Positions 12,426 through 25,000 of a stretch of 64,000 nucleotides of DNA are shown here, one piece after another. Within the stretch, counting starts at the first letter, position 1. The number at the start of each line of letters is the position of its first letter. The translations under genes were made by a program, and so were the position numbers. The stretch comes from Panulirus ornatus (Eukaryota > Arthropoda > Malacostraca > Decapoda > Palinuridae): positions 16,011,413-16,075,412 of the forward strand of contig NC_092257.1 of the NCBI RefSeq assembly GCF_036320965.1. Reading direction: 5' to 3'. The notes beneath the pieces were generated by a model, which saw nothing but the letters and a program-made list of their open reading frames with translations, was not told the origin of the DNA and searched no databases.

Positions 12426-12790
12426 CCGCATTTGTGAAGTAGCTCTCCCTTGCTCTGAGGCCCAGCTCACTGAGCCTTGGAGGGAATATCCTCACTTGGA
12501 CCTGCTCTCTGTTCCTTTTTTTGGAAAAGTAAAAAACGGGAGGGAAGGATTTCCAGCCCCCCGCTTCCTCCCCTTTTAGTCACCTTGTACGACACGTAGG
12601 GAATACATGGTATTCCCTGCGTGTTGGAGAAGGCAACTAAAAGGGGAGAGAGCAGGGGCTGGAAATCATCTCCTCCCGTTTAAATATTTCCAAAAGAAGG
12701 AACAGAGAAGGCGCCAAGTCATGATATTCCCTCTAAGGCTCAGACCTCTGTTCTTAATGCTACCTCGCTAATGTGGGAAATGGCAAGTAT
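12426..12790. repeat. Large imperfect palindrome, copy 1
   Basis: The left arm runs CGCATTTGTGAAGTAGC, AGGCCCAGCTCACTGAGCCTT, AGGGAATATCCTCACTTGG, CTCTGTTCCTTTT, TTTCCAGCCCC and CCCCTTTTAGTCACCTTGTACGAC. The right arm contains the reverse complements in reverse order. The centre is GGGAATACATGGTATTCCC at 12,599-12,617. The transcript or single strand could form a hairpin of about 180 bp per arm. Confidence 0.85.
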
Positions 12791-13276
12791 GTATGAAAAA
12801 AAAATATATATACATATACAGAGGAGGGTGAAAGGCGTGCACAGAATAGTGAATTGGAACGATACGGTATACTGGGGTTAACGTGCTGTCTATGGATTGA
12901 ACCAGGGCATGTGAAGTGTCTGGGGTAAACCATTGTTATTAGGTCTGTAAGGCCTGGATGTGGAAAGGGAGCTGTGGTTTCGGTGCATTACACATGACAG
13001 CTAGAGACTGAGTGTGAACGAATGTGGCCTTTTTTCTTTCCCTAGTGCTACCTTGCTGGAGGGGGGATGCTATTTCATGTGTGGCAGGGTGGCAACGGGA
13101 ATGGATGAAGGCAGCAGGTATGAATATGTACATGTGTATATATGTATATGTTTGTGTATGTATATGTATGTATATGTGCATGTGTGGGCATTTATGTATA
13201 TACATGCGTATGTGGGTGGGTTGGGCCATTCGTTCATCTTTTTCCTTGTGCTACCTCATACATAATCACCATTTCT

Positions 13277-13645
13277 CACGTTTGTGAAGTAGCTCCCCCT
13301 CGCTCTGAGGCCCAGCTCACTGAGCCTTAGAGGGAATATCCTCAATTGGACCCACTCTCTGTTCCTTTTTTTGGAAAACTAAAAAATGGGAGGGAAGGAT
13401 TTCCAGCCCCCTACTCCCTCCCCTTTTGGTCACCTTGTACGACACGCAGGGAATATGTGGTATTCCCTGCATGTCATAGTAGGCAACTAAAAGGGGAGGG
13501 AGCGGGGGCTGAAAATCATCCTCTCCTGTTTTAATCTTTCCAAAAGAAGGAACAGAGAAGGGGCCTAGTCAGGATATTCCCTCTAAGGCTCAGACCTGTG
13601 TTCTTAACGCTACCTAGCTAATGCGGGAAATGGCGAGTATGTACG
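13277..13645. repeat. Large imperfect palindrome, copy 2
   Basis: Same structure as the palindrome at 12,426, centred on GGGAATATGTGGTATTCCC at 13,449-13,467. Arm sequence differs from copy 1 by scattered substitutions. Confidence 0.85.
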
Positions 13646-14154
13646 AAAAAAATAAAATATGTACATATACAGAGGAGGATGAAAGGCGTGCAAGGAATAG
13701 AGTGAATTGGAATGATGTGGTACACAGGGGGTTGATGTGCTGTCTATGGAATGAACTAGGGCATGTGAAGTGTCTGGGGTAAACCATGGTTATTAGGTTA
13801 CATATGTAAGGCCTGGATGTGGAAATGGAGCTGTGGTTTTGGTGCATTACACATGACAGCTAGAGACTGAGTGTGGCCTTTTTGTCTTTTCCTAGCACTA
13901 ACTTGCTGGAGGGGAGATGCTATTTCATGTGTGGCGGGGTGGCAATGGGAATGGATGAAGGCAGCAAGTATGAATATGTACATGTGTATATATGTATATG
14001 TATATGTATGTATATGGGCATGTGTGGGCATTTATGTATATACATGTGTATGTGGGTGGGTTGGGCCATTTGTTTGTCTTTTTCCTTGCGCTACCTCGCT
14101 AAAACAGGAGATAGCAATTAAGTATAATATAAAAATTTTCATACATATTTACCA

Positions 14155-14530
14155 TTCCCCGCATTTGCGAAGTAGCTCCCCCTCGCTCTGAGGCCCAGCT
14201 CACTGAGCCTTAGAGGGAATATCCTCACTTGACCCCGCTCTCTGTTCCTTTTTTGGAAAACTAAAAAAACAGGAGGGAAGGATTCCCAACCCCTGCTCCC
14301 TCCCCTTTTAGTCACCTTCCACGACACGCAGGGAATATGTGGTATTCCCTGTATGTCACAGAAGGCAACCAAAAGGGGAGGGAGTTGGGGGCTGGAAATC
14401 ATCCCCTCCCATTTTAATTTTTCCAAAAGAAGGAACAGACGGGGCCAAGTCAGGATAGTCCCTTTAAGGCTCAGACCTCTGTTCTTAACGCTACCTTGCT
14501 AATGCAGGAAATGGCGAGTATGTATGAAAA
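14155..14530. repeat. Large imperfect palindrome, copy 3
   Basis: Same structure, centred at 14,331-14,349. The array ends shortly after its right arm. Confidence 0.85.
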
Positions 14531-14561
14531 AAATATAATATATACATATACAGTGTACACA

Positions 14562-15340
14562 AAAAAACCTTGTCCACCTCCTTATACATTTTAAAAGGTG
14601 ATGTCAGACTGACATTTTAGTACTTTTTTTTTATCTTTCATTAGGCCTTGATAATCACCTATAGATGTTTGAGGAAAAAATTGGCAAGGTTCCTAAACTG
14701 ATTTATGTCCATCTTTTCAGTTCATGGGATCTTGATCTGAATGAGGCGAGGCACTAATGAGGTGTTGCAGGAAGCAGACACCTGACCACTCATTTCAGGT
14801 GAGAATTTGGACTTTCTCCTCCTTAGAAGGTAAGAGCCAACCATCTTGAAGCACAGGTGGAAGATGTAAAATGCCCAGAAGCAAAATTCCAAGTGAAGTA
14901 CCAGCCAAGAAGAATAATAAAGAACATCCAATCCTCAAGACAGCCTGAGGCACACTGAGGTGACTAGCTGGCGCTAAGGTGAATGCAACACAGAATTAGC
15001 CAACCTTGGAAATGTTTTTAAAAAGCTAGAAATGCTTAAGTCTTAATCTTTGAGAAAAATCAATTTTTGCACCATCTCATAAACTGAGAAAAAAATTTTG
15101 CTATTTGTATACAGAGGAAGAAATAGAGTCAAACAGATTGAAAGGGTTATCCTATGTAGTATAAAAATCCTCTAAGTAGACATAAAAGGGGGTCTTCTGT
15201 TGGATGCAATCAAGGTGCCAGAGACTACTGTAATGCATTGCAGCTTAGCCATAATATCCACATACCACTCTGCAAATCACATTATGCTTTCTAAAAATAA
15301 ATTTAGGAATGAAAAATTGATTACTACTTCACTGTCTTCA
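14562..15340. other. Unassigned stretch downstream of CDK11
   Basis: No gene recognised. The block 14,720-14,945 has few A/T runs and looks unlike its flanks, which suggests a decayed mobile element, but no domain is identifiable. Confidence 0.4.
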
Positions 15341-15366
15341 TTCATGTGTTTATTTCCTAAAGCCCA

Positions 15367-15455
15367 ATTTTAGGAAACATGGGGAGATGATGACAATTTT
15401 AGGAAACAAGGGGAGATGATGACAAAATTAGGAAACATGGGGAGATGATGACAAC
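15367..15455. repeat. 31-bp tandem repeat, three copies
   Basis: The unit TTTTAGGAAACATGGGGAGA plus TGATGACAA repeats three times with one or two changes. It may lie in the CDK11 3'UTR or just beyond it. Confidence 0.85.
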
Positions 15456-15503
15456 CATTTTACAAAAAATGTATAGTCACGCTAACTAACACCTGATAAA
15501 CCA

Positions 15504-15509
15504 TTTATT
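15504..15509 (-). promoter_or_regulatory. Candidate CDK11 poly(A) signal
   Basis: AATAAA on the minus strand, about 415 bases after the CDK11 stop codon. Another AATAAA lies at 15,349-15,354. Which one is used cannot be told from sequence. Confidence 0.35.
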
Positions 15510-15584
15510 TTTCCTATGATTCCACTCAACAGTTTCCTTGGCCTCATCTGCTAAAAAGTGTAATAAATCATATATCACCAAAAC

Positions 15585-15675
15585 TATAGGTACACTATAC
15601 ATGACAGCAAGAAAGAGGAGGTGAGCAAATGAGGCCGTTGTTCATTTGTCCCTGATGATACCTCTCTAAGGTGGT
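15585..15675 (+). mobile_element. Short decayed RTE 3'-tail remnant
   Basis: GGTACACTATACATGACAGC, then GAGCAAATGAGGCC, then TACCTCTCTAAGGTGG matches the RTE tail in order with many changes. It lies in the predicted CDK11 3'UTR region. Confidence 0.45.
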
Positions 15676-15922
15676 ATAAGAAATTAGGTTTAAAAAAAAT
15701 ATATTTATCACCATAAGAAAGATACCAATCTGTATTTTTACAAAACATATATCATTTTCAATTCACAGTAAATAAGTACAACTTTACCATCACTTGATAA
15801 ATGGCAAAAAATCACATCCTAACAGTCCAAGTATAACATGATGAAACGAGTTCTTGTACTTGTCAATGACCAGGAGTTTGAGCTTGTCTGGTACTTTGAA
15901 AACCTTTTTAAATTTCTGCCAA

Positions 15923-16009
15923 TCACATCTTTAGGACAAATCCTGGCCCACTAGAATTGGCTCCACCAAGGAAGAACCCTCTTGCAGCCAACTCATCATC
16001 TCCGTCAAC
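15923..16009 (-). CDS. CDK11: CDK11 coding exon 16 (C-terminus)
   Basis: Residues 818-845 and TGA at 15,923-15,925. Acceptor TTACCTTTTCAG. Encodes [16 protein letters not shown] then [12 protein letters not shown]. It matches the GDDDLKETGF...GPGFSLKF end of vertebrate CDK11, which confirms both the exon and the family. Too short to be found as an isolated open frame. Confidence 0.93.
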   Translation of the reverse strand, partial: VDGDDELAARGFFLGGANSSGPGFVLKM

Positions 16010-19000
16010 CTGAAAAGGTAATCAGTTTTAAGCCGCGAATTTTTCACTATTTCACTGGTATGTGAACTGAGAGACATTATTTATCACTGACCTAAAAGAG
16101 GATGGCAGAGCAAACTCCATTGAATATAAAATTAAACTGCTAGTCAAGAGTGGTCACTTCCACCCTAAAGAAGAAGCTGAGTACGTGCAGTCCCTAATCC
16201 CTTCTTCTCATGTAGCTGTTGCCTTTTTGCAAGTAAAATAAAATAGAAGTGCTCATTCTCCCATCAGACATGTGTATTCCAAGAGTTAAAGCAATGAAAA
16301 TGGTTGGGAGGGATAGTGAGATTGTGTCCTTCCATTGGTTTCTGTGGACATATCTTTCATACTTTACATGCAACTTCTTGTGCCTCAAGACAAACTTTGG
16401 ATACATATGACTATAATCACATGGTAAACCATTCTCGAAAAGATGAGGCTCTCACCGGTTTGAATGCCATGATTAAATCACATACCATCAAGTCCCCATC
16501 GCTCACCATCAGGTTCATTATTACTGGCATCACTTTCATCACTCACCATCATGTTTACTATCATCCAATATAACTTTCAGCACTTCATCACCTTCCCAAT
16601 TACTTACCGCCATGTTTACTATCAATCCTCTGTCCGAGCACTTAAGATCTCCCAAACTATTTGGATGAGCAAATAAGATCCACACATAACCTCCTGTCCG
16701 AGCACTTAAGACCTCCCATACTATCTGGATGAGCAATTATGATCCACACATATGTCCAAATACCACTTTCCTTAGTTGTTACATATCAATAGTACTTAGA
16801 CAAATACAGGCCCTATGGAAGATGACAAATCATATTCAACCGAGAAACAGAAAAAAAATTATAGTTCAGCGCCATGAACTGAACCTACAGTGCTGAATCC
16901 TGAGCTACATTTACAGTACATAATTCTGCAGTCTTTCAAAATTAATGGATATACTAATTTGCATATTTTTTGAAGGCATTAACCTATGTTCTACAGTATA
17001 ATTGCTAGTCCTTTTCCTCTTTTTTATTAACCTTTGATGAATGTCTGTCAAAACAGGAAAGCAGATCATATAACCTAAATGTACTAGATCTCAAGTGATT
17101 TCACAAATGTATTTCCCATGAAAGCCTGTGCATCTGATTTCCCTAATCTTTAATGTTTTATTGTGAAATTTCCAGAAAATTTCACACTGATGAATTCCTC
17201 TATGTCTAAAGACATTATTAGTATAGGGCTGCACTCTATAATCCTGTGCTTGGAGGCTTAAGTATAAATCTGGCAATAGGCATGGCTTGATAGAGTATGA
17301 TAGCTAATCCACACTTGCCGTTGGTTAAGCTGCACCATGTTAAAATACCAGGATAAGCTATCTCTGTTTCATAAGAATGTGAAAAAAAACGAAGGAAATA
17401 ACTGCCTTAGTCACATGAATTTAGTTTAAAGTCACAAATAGAATCTAATTCCATTTACCAAATCTTTGAAGTTCTTGCCACCAGATGGTGGCTTAGGGCT
17501 GAGGCCTGTTTTCTTGGTACGAGCATGAGGATTTTCTGACTTGGCTGGCCAAGTTGGGAACATAGCAGGATCAACGGGAGCTGGTGGTTCTTTGTGGAAA
17601 TAATCATGTAATAATGCCTCCTGACATGTGATTCGTTTCTGGGGGTTGTATGTAAGGAACCTGGAAAGAGGAACCAAATACAGTGTATTATAACAATTCA
17701 TATTAGACTGTTTCACTTACCTAATTCCCTTTTTCATTTTATCCATGTATAGTACTTTAAAGATTCAGGGAAAATTTTTCAACATGATCCCCATGATTAA
17801 CGTGTAAGAGCATACTTACAACTAAAGTCCTGAAGTTCAGTCTTGGATATGAGGCAGTTTAGTGTGATTCATCAAAGTATGTCAAAATTTGGTTAATCCA
17901 TCATCTATAAATCTCACAATAATTTTTTGTTCACTAGTAAAGAAACTATTTAATTCGAAGGTCTATGAAGTATTTAGATTATTAAAATATACACAAACTT
18001 CTGAAGTCTTCATCAGTAATAAACTTTGGTTTCTTCGTATGAATTTAAAAATCTCATAGATTGAAACAAAAATTTACTATATGAATACAGTATTTCAGTC
18101 CAGTAATATCCTTACTTAATCACTATCAAACCACTTTATCTATTCTTGTAAAGGTTTATCACAACCATGATTAAGTATTTTGTAATGACTGCTTCCCAGT
18201 TATAAGTCCTTAAAAGAATTCCTCAATATATTGACTTATCCAACTTTAGTATACTACCTGTTGAGAAGACTGAAGCCCTGATCAGATAGTCTTGTCTTAA
18301 ATCTTTCACGCAGATGGTTATATGGATAGTCAGCAAACTGTGTCTTTTTCACCAGCGGCAACTGATTATATCCAGGCCATATCTTTTCACTAGGTGTTCC
18401 GAGATCCTGAGAAGATTTCATTAGCATCAGAGAAATTAGAATGAGCTACACAGTAAGCTTAAAGCTTTCAAAGAATTAAAAATCATAAAAATCACTCTTA
18501 AGACTATATTCTAAATACAAAACTATTACCATTAAGTTTTTTACACCTTACCTTGAATATCTTATTAAGCTGATCTATTTCTGATTTCCCAGGGAACATT
18601 GGTTCCATCCCAAGTAGTTCACCAAAGATACAACCAACAGACCAAACATCTATGTGTGTTGAGTACTGCTTTGATCCCAAAAGAAGCTCTGGAGCACGAT
18701 ACCAAAGGGTAACCACAATTGGCGTGTAATGTTTTAGTGGTGAACCATATTCTCGTGCCAGACCAAAATCTCCTACCTGCGAAAGAAGTATATCAAACAA
18801 ATATATAATAAAACTGAATCAATTGACTGAAAATACCTAAATTCAAATTAAAACGAGTATCATGATAATGAATAACATCACGAAAATATAAGTGATATCA
18901 AACATAAAAAGCAATACTCACACATAAATCACTTAGATAAGAATGGTCCTAATGTTAATGTTTACTAAGGAAATGCACTGCAGAATGTGAGCAATAATAG

Positions 19001-22000
19001 ACACTGCTAGGACTCAGATCCACAAGGTGTTAATGGTTTTTGAAAAAAAATATTTTTGGCCTCTGTTTCATAGATATTTAACTGATAACATTAATATTGG
19101 AAGCTACAAAGGATCAAAAACACAATCCACAGCCAAGCACCACAGACCTTTCTATGATTTCCAATGACCACCTCAAATGCCCTGGTTCAACCCATTGTTC
19201 CCTATGTACCACATTACTCTCATTTACCCTAAGCCTCGTTCCTTTCACTTCTGACATATATGTTCTTAGTTACTCCTTACTTATTCTCTCTATAAATCCA
19301 AACCATTTCAGTGTCATTCCTCACACCACATAACATCAGGAATTTCATTTCTAGGATATTCGCTCTAATCAAACACACAAACCTTTGCTCTCACACACAA
19401 TGATCACCCTTTCAACACAATCCTCAATGCACCCATATATATTCACACAACAGAGAGTGGCAGTCTCTGAAATAAGAACCTACAGTGGCACTTAGCAGTA
19501 ATGCAAATGTCACAACTCTGGCAAATAGTTGAAAAAATATGAAATGATCACCATTTAGGAGTTGAAATGCAGGCTTTCCACTACCTTAATTTTGTTTTCA
19601 TACCTGACTGCCATTTCCCATGTCAGCAAGGCAGCATCAAGAACAAAGAAAGGCCACATTTGCTTACATCCATTCTCTGTCATGTGTAATGCATGAAAAC
19701 CACAGCTCCCTATCCATAACTGGGTCCCACAGACCATTCTGTGGCTTACAATTTAACATGCCCTGGTTCAGTCCATTGACAGCAAATCAACCTGTGTTTA
19801 CCACATCATTCCAATTCACTCTCAACCATGCACATCTTTTGCAACTTTGCACCCTACAATAACTCTTAAAATATTCTGGTTTTTCCTCTTCTTTTTCTTA
19901 TCAAATTAAATTTTTCAACTCTGCGACTGGAACCTTTGACAAAAAAAACAGGTTACTTTTTAGCCACTTCAGTGTTAAGAGTCCCATGCTGTTCTAGAGG
20001 TAATGACATATCAAAGATAACTATGAAAGACCATTTAATATGTGTGTATGAAAACATGTACATGGGAAGACTGTGAGTCTGGTGGTTGGACTCAGTGAAG
20101 GTGAGTGTTCAAGAAAAAGTTGTGGGCATGGAAAAAAGACATGAAGATGGCCATTATTTTTGGTGTCTGAGGAATAATGGCATGAGTCATTTTTTGGTAC
20201 AAGAGAAAATTTTTAATAAAAAATACATAAATCATGATCATACCTTCAAAATACCCCGATGAGACAACAGTAAATTTGATGTTTTAAGATCTCTGTGGAG
20301 GATCCAATTGTCATGGAGGTGATGGACAGCCCTCAGCAGTTGCTTCATGAGAGTTTTAACCTCACCAATAGTAAACATCTGCTTCTTTTGTCGCATAGTT
20401 TCCATGAGGCTCTTAAGATCATGTTCTACATAATCCATAACTATGTAAATTTTATCCATGTTACTTCCAACTACAATCTCACGTACTGTCACTATGTTCT
20501 CGTGCTGACCCTGTGCAATGAAAAAAGAAGAAAAAGGTGAGAACCCATAATACTCGGCTCAGACTTACTGTTTTCATAACTATTCTCCTATCCTCATTTG
20601 TTAAGATGGATTATGAACATAGTAGCATCTATATTTATGGTTATTTTGTATGCCACTCAGGCAAAATTTAAAAGGAAATATACTGATTTGTGAACTATCC
20701 ATATCATGCTAACAACCTACCAACATACTGTACTCAGAGTAGTTCAGAGCATGGGGGTGTACTTTTAAAAGGGTAAACTCAAACAATACAATGTACCCTT
20801 TTGTTCAACTTCACATCAGAATTATTCATATCATAGTTAAAACAGATACAGGCACGTTTAGGACATCTTAATCACGAATAAAGTTTGTCCAGCCCTCCTA
20901 TTAAGACTATTATATATCATACATAGCCTCATAGCATTTCACTGACTCTCTTCCAACTCTCTGCACAAAACTGATATTCTGTCTGCCATTTTCAAGCTCT
21001 AAATGAGGCCTCATAGAAAGAGGTTCCAGGAGGTAAGCAGAGTACTGGTTGGTATGAGAATTTTACATTTTCACAATCCTTTTGAAGAAGTAAGGTCTTC
21101 TGTAATATCTGTTTCTTCACTGAGAATCTAAAACTAGTGAAAGACATCAAGAACATGGTTCTTAAATATTCAGAGAAAACCTGAGTAACTGAATACCACA
21201 CATTTTCAGGACATCCCATAGTAGTAACTTCATCTTACACCATTTCTGAGTCCATGAACACTACACATAAACTCCTCTGCAACCATCACAGCAAAAATCT
21301 GAACTACAAATCCTCTATCTTTCCTAAGTACTTCCCTGCTCTTCATCCTCTCAATACATCACTGTAATTAGGTTTATTGTGGTTTTCTTTAACACTGGTT
21401 ATGGGCAATAGCTAGATAGTCTACTGTCGAAGACTAACAGGAAAATCAACAGTTAACTAATACTACCCCTCTAAAATTTCCAGCAGGATTTATCAAGGGG
21501 AAAGCAGGGGTAATAACAGTCCTAACCAATGACGAAACAAAAAGAATTCAAAAGATGCCAAGATTCACTTCACTGTAGTGGTGGTTGCTTCCAGTAACTA
21601 ACCTTGAGTAGAGTATTGACTTCTCTCAGTGATGTAATTGGAAAACCCTCCTTTTCTTTCTCCATCTTAAGTCTCTTCAGTGCAACAATTTGATTGGTTG
21701 CCTTCTCTCTAGCTCTGTACACTACTCCATATGTTCCTTCCTCAATTCTGGAAATGAAAGGAATAACATCTGATAAATGACCTTTGATTTTCTCCTTATC
21801 AATGTAGACTATTTTGCCCTTAATGTACATCCTACAGAATCAAACCAACACTGTTTTTCTCTCACTTGTATGTAGCATTTCTTTTTGCTAAAACCTCATA
21901 ATTGGGAACTTTCATAGGATAATTTAACATTACATAATGTTACAGTTCATTAAGTTTTCAACTAACCTATTAAGACACTCAAATTCGTCAACAGAACGAC

Positions 22001-25000
22001 AGCCCATAATAGCAGGATAGTAGGAGGGTAACTCTTCCTTTAGCTCGAGTGGAGATTCAGGTGATGACTCTGGCAAATAATTTGCTTCCTCACGGTCTGA
22101 TCGACGATCCTCCACTCTGTGGAGTGGACATGTGGGAAAAGTCAGAAGTCTGATAATCATGCAAGAACCATATGTAAGTGAACTTATCAATTTCTGCAAG
22201 TTGACACATAAATAGATATGAGATATATAGCTCTAGAAGCCAAGTTTTAAATGAATCTGTAGGGAGTTTAGCGTACCACTGATAAGGATTCGGTAACAAT
22301 ATGTATGGTTACAGTAAAGTGTGGGAATATACAATACAAACCAATGGTTGTAAATACAGCACTATCATATAAATACGATCCACAGGTTTTTCTTGTTGGA
22401 ATGATGCAAGTTCCAAGGATGCATTCTGGGATAAAATGTACTTACAAGTAATCCACATATAGTAAACTAAGTAGTATGTGCATCTTCCAAAGTCATCATT
22501 TTTTCAGTTTCACCAACAACAGAACAGGAAAGAACATGAAATTAAACAAGTCAACTCTTACAACAGATGCGAAAAAGTACTTTATAGTATGTGCAGTAGA
22601 TGACTGGAATAAAGTAATCGAATACAAAGCTATTGCTAACACCTTATAAATATTTAAGAAGCTATATGATAGGAAATGTTCAAGAGATGGGGCCTCACAA
22701 GTGTAAACACTCTTCCAATGCAGTACAATACATAATTACAAAAAAACTGGAAATATCTTACTACAATACAGATTGACACATTGCAAACTGTGGGCAAACG
22801 AAAAAGGATTCATAATCGTTACAATTTCTTAAGCTCTACTATATATCAACTGAGACTTTCATTAAAACAAGGTCAAGACAGGAATAAAAATGTCAATATA
22901 TTCACGTGGGGGAGTCTTTGTAGCGGCCTGCTTGGTTAGGTGACAATGTTCCAGATCTTGCAGACCCAGAGCCACTGCCTGACACAGACATTTGGTCGCC
23001 TGGGGGGATAGACATGAAAAAAATTAGGAACATCTGTCTTTGTATCACTGAAAAAATATGCATTAATAATGGATACACCACTGTTCTCTGAACAAAGGTA
23101 AATCACAGGACAAAAAAATCATTTTTTTTCCAAACCCAGAGGGGATTTAATTACTGTATGACAAAAAACAAACATCAACAATGTGATGCAATGAAAATAA
23201 GCACATGCAGGATATCACAAATGATTACATAAGGGGGGTATTCTTATAATCAAAATATGAATATTCAAGTACACAGAGGCAAATGGAACACGGGAAAGTA
23301 TCAGAAAGATTCTGAATAATGCTATTGCTCCTAAGAATCAACTGCTTATGTCACATAAAGCCATGAACAAAAATCATATTTAAGATATCTTTCATATGTT
23401 CATCTTCCCAAACACTGAAAAACACTCTAATAAATCATTACCAGAGTCCTTCTCTATCTTCACAATGTCATCCTCCTTATCTTCTTCCTCCAACTCTGTC
23501 TCGCTACTGGTACTGTAAGAATCTGCAAAACAAGACCAAACATGGAGTTAAAGTGATATATGTGCACCAACAGTGCTTCATGCAATGAGGCTTTAAAATG
23601 AAGATAACACTACAGCCAACAATTAGCAACAGATTCTAACACTTACATTCTACATAAGTATCAAGACTATAAAGACTCCATGGTAAAGTAAGGAGTGCTG
23701 TGGAAGTAAAGAAGGGGGGATGGGATGAACAGTAATAATAACACACATCTGACAGTAATGAGCTACAATAAGAATATGCAATATGAAGTTAACTTAAAGA
23801 ATGAAGCAATGAAACATGTGCAAGAAAAAAAAATTCTCAACTTGATCTATTCTACTTAAATGGGAATGAGGATAAGATAACCAGAGGGATAGACTTTTAT
23901 GTGCACTCTTATTCAGTTTTAGTTTATAACCTATGGACTTACTAAGTATCATTTAAATCATAAACTAAAGTTTCAATAACCATGATGTTAAAACCTTTTT
24001 TCATTACAATGGTGGCATTCCTTCATGATACTTGCAATCTTTGAGTAAGACTCTCTGTTCACTATCAAACTACAGGAGTTAATAACTCTATACCCATAAA
24101 AATGAAATGTGTGTTTGATTACTACTTGTGATTACTATTTTAGTGTTATGAGGAAAGAGTTTTACACATGTGCTGCCCTGTCTCTTACCTTTGTATGTAC
24201 TATGTCTACTCCTATATGTGTATGTGCAAACACAAACACTCACACCTTAGCATATGTTAGGTATATATGTGTGCATGGCAAAGTTGGTGTATTTGGAATA
24301 AGATGGTAGGAGGAATGAAAGTCATAGCAAATGATTTAGTGAAGAGAAAGGTGGTGCGCCAGAGCAGCAGTAGTAGACAGGATTGCAGTCGAGTTTCTCA
24401 TCAGGATCAAGGTGGTGTTGATCAGTTAGTCAGGCTGTTCAAAACTTGGATGGCCCAAGGTGAGGTGCCTAAGGACTGGAAGAATGCATGATGAATAGTG
24501 CCCATATATAAGGGATAGGCAGATAAGAGGGAGTACTTGAATTACAGAGGTTTTAGCCTGTTTGGTATACCTGATAAGGTCTATGGGAGACTGGTGATCA
24601 AGAGGGCAGTGGCATGCACAGATTATCAGACTTGGGAGGAGCAAGGTGGCTGCAGGTGTGGTTGGGGATGTGTAGACCAAGTGTTTGCTTTAAAAAGGTT
24701 GAGTGAAAAATATCTCCTGCAACATATATTCTTAACGTTTCAAACAAAACATCTTTATCAACCCATCATATGCTCCCTTTAGTTCCATAAATGCTACATA
24801 AAAATCCCTCTGTTTTTCTTCCTCCCACAAACATTTCAAAGCAAACACTTGATCTATACATCCTGTTCAACTCCTGAAGCCACAATGTTCCTCCCCTGTA
24901 TGACACCTCTTTCTCTATCACCACTCTCCCATATACCTTACCATGTACACTTGACAAATTTTTACCTCTGTAATCTGAACATTCAATTTTGACCCCTTTG

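Larger units (their letters stand above)
12045..14560 (+). repeat. Threefold tandem array of RTE 3' tail plus large palindrome (about 0.85-0.88 kb period)
   Basis: The same block order occurs three times: RTE 3' region (GCTGTGGTTTCGGTGCAT... through the TATG-rich stretch to TTCCTTGCGCTACCTC), then a palindrome of about 365 bp, then AGAGGA-GTGAAAGGCGTGCA leading into the next RTE tail. The palindrome centres (GGGAATA-TATTCCC) are at about 12,608, 13,458 and 14,340, giving periods of 850 and 882 bp. The first unit lacks the upstream RTE part. Open frames of 80-106 codons recur in each unit because they are the same RTE 3' sequence; they are not genes. Confidence 0.85.

Noticed and set aside
12125..14191. 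Recurrent 80-106 codon frames beginning MAF and containing CYFMCGGVATGMDEG
   Set aside because: They are the 3' region of the RTE element repeated three times, with the real frame broken; not an independent gene family.
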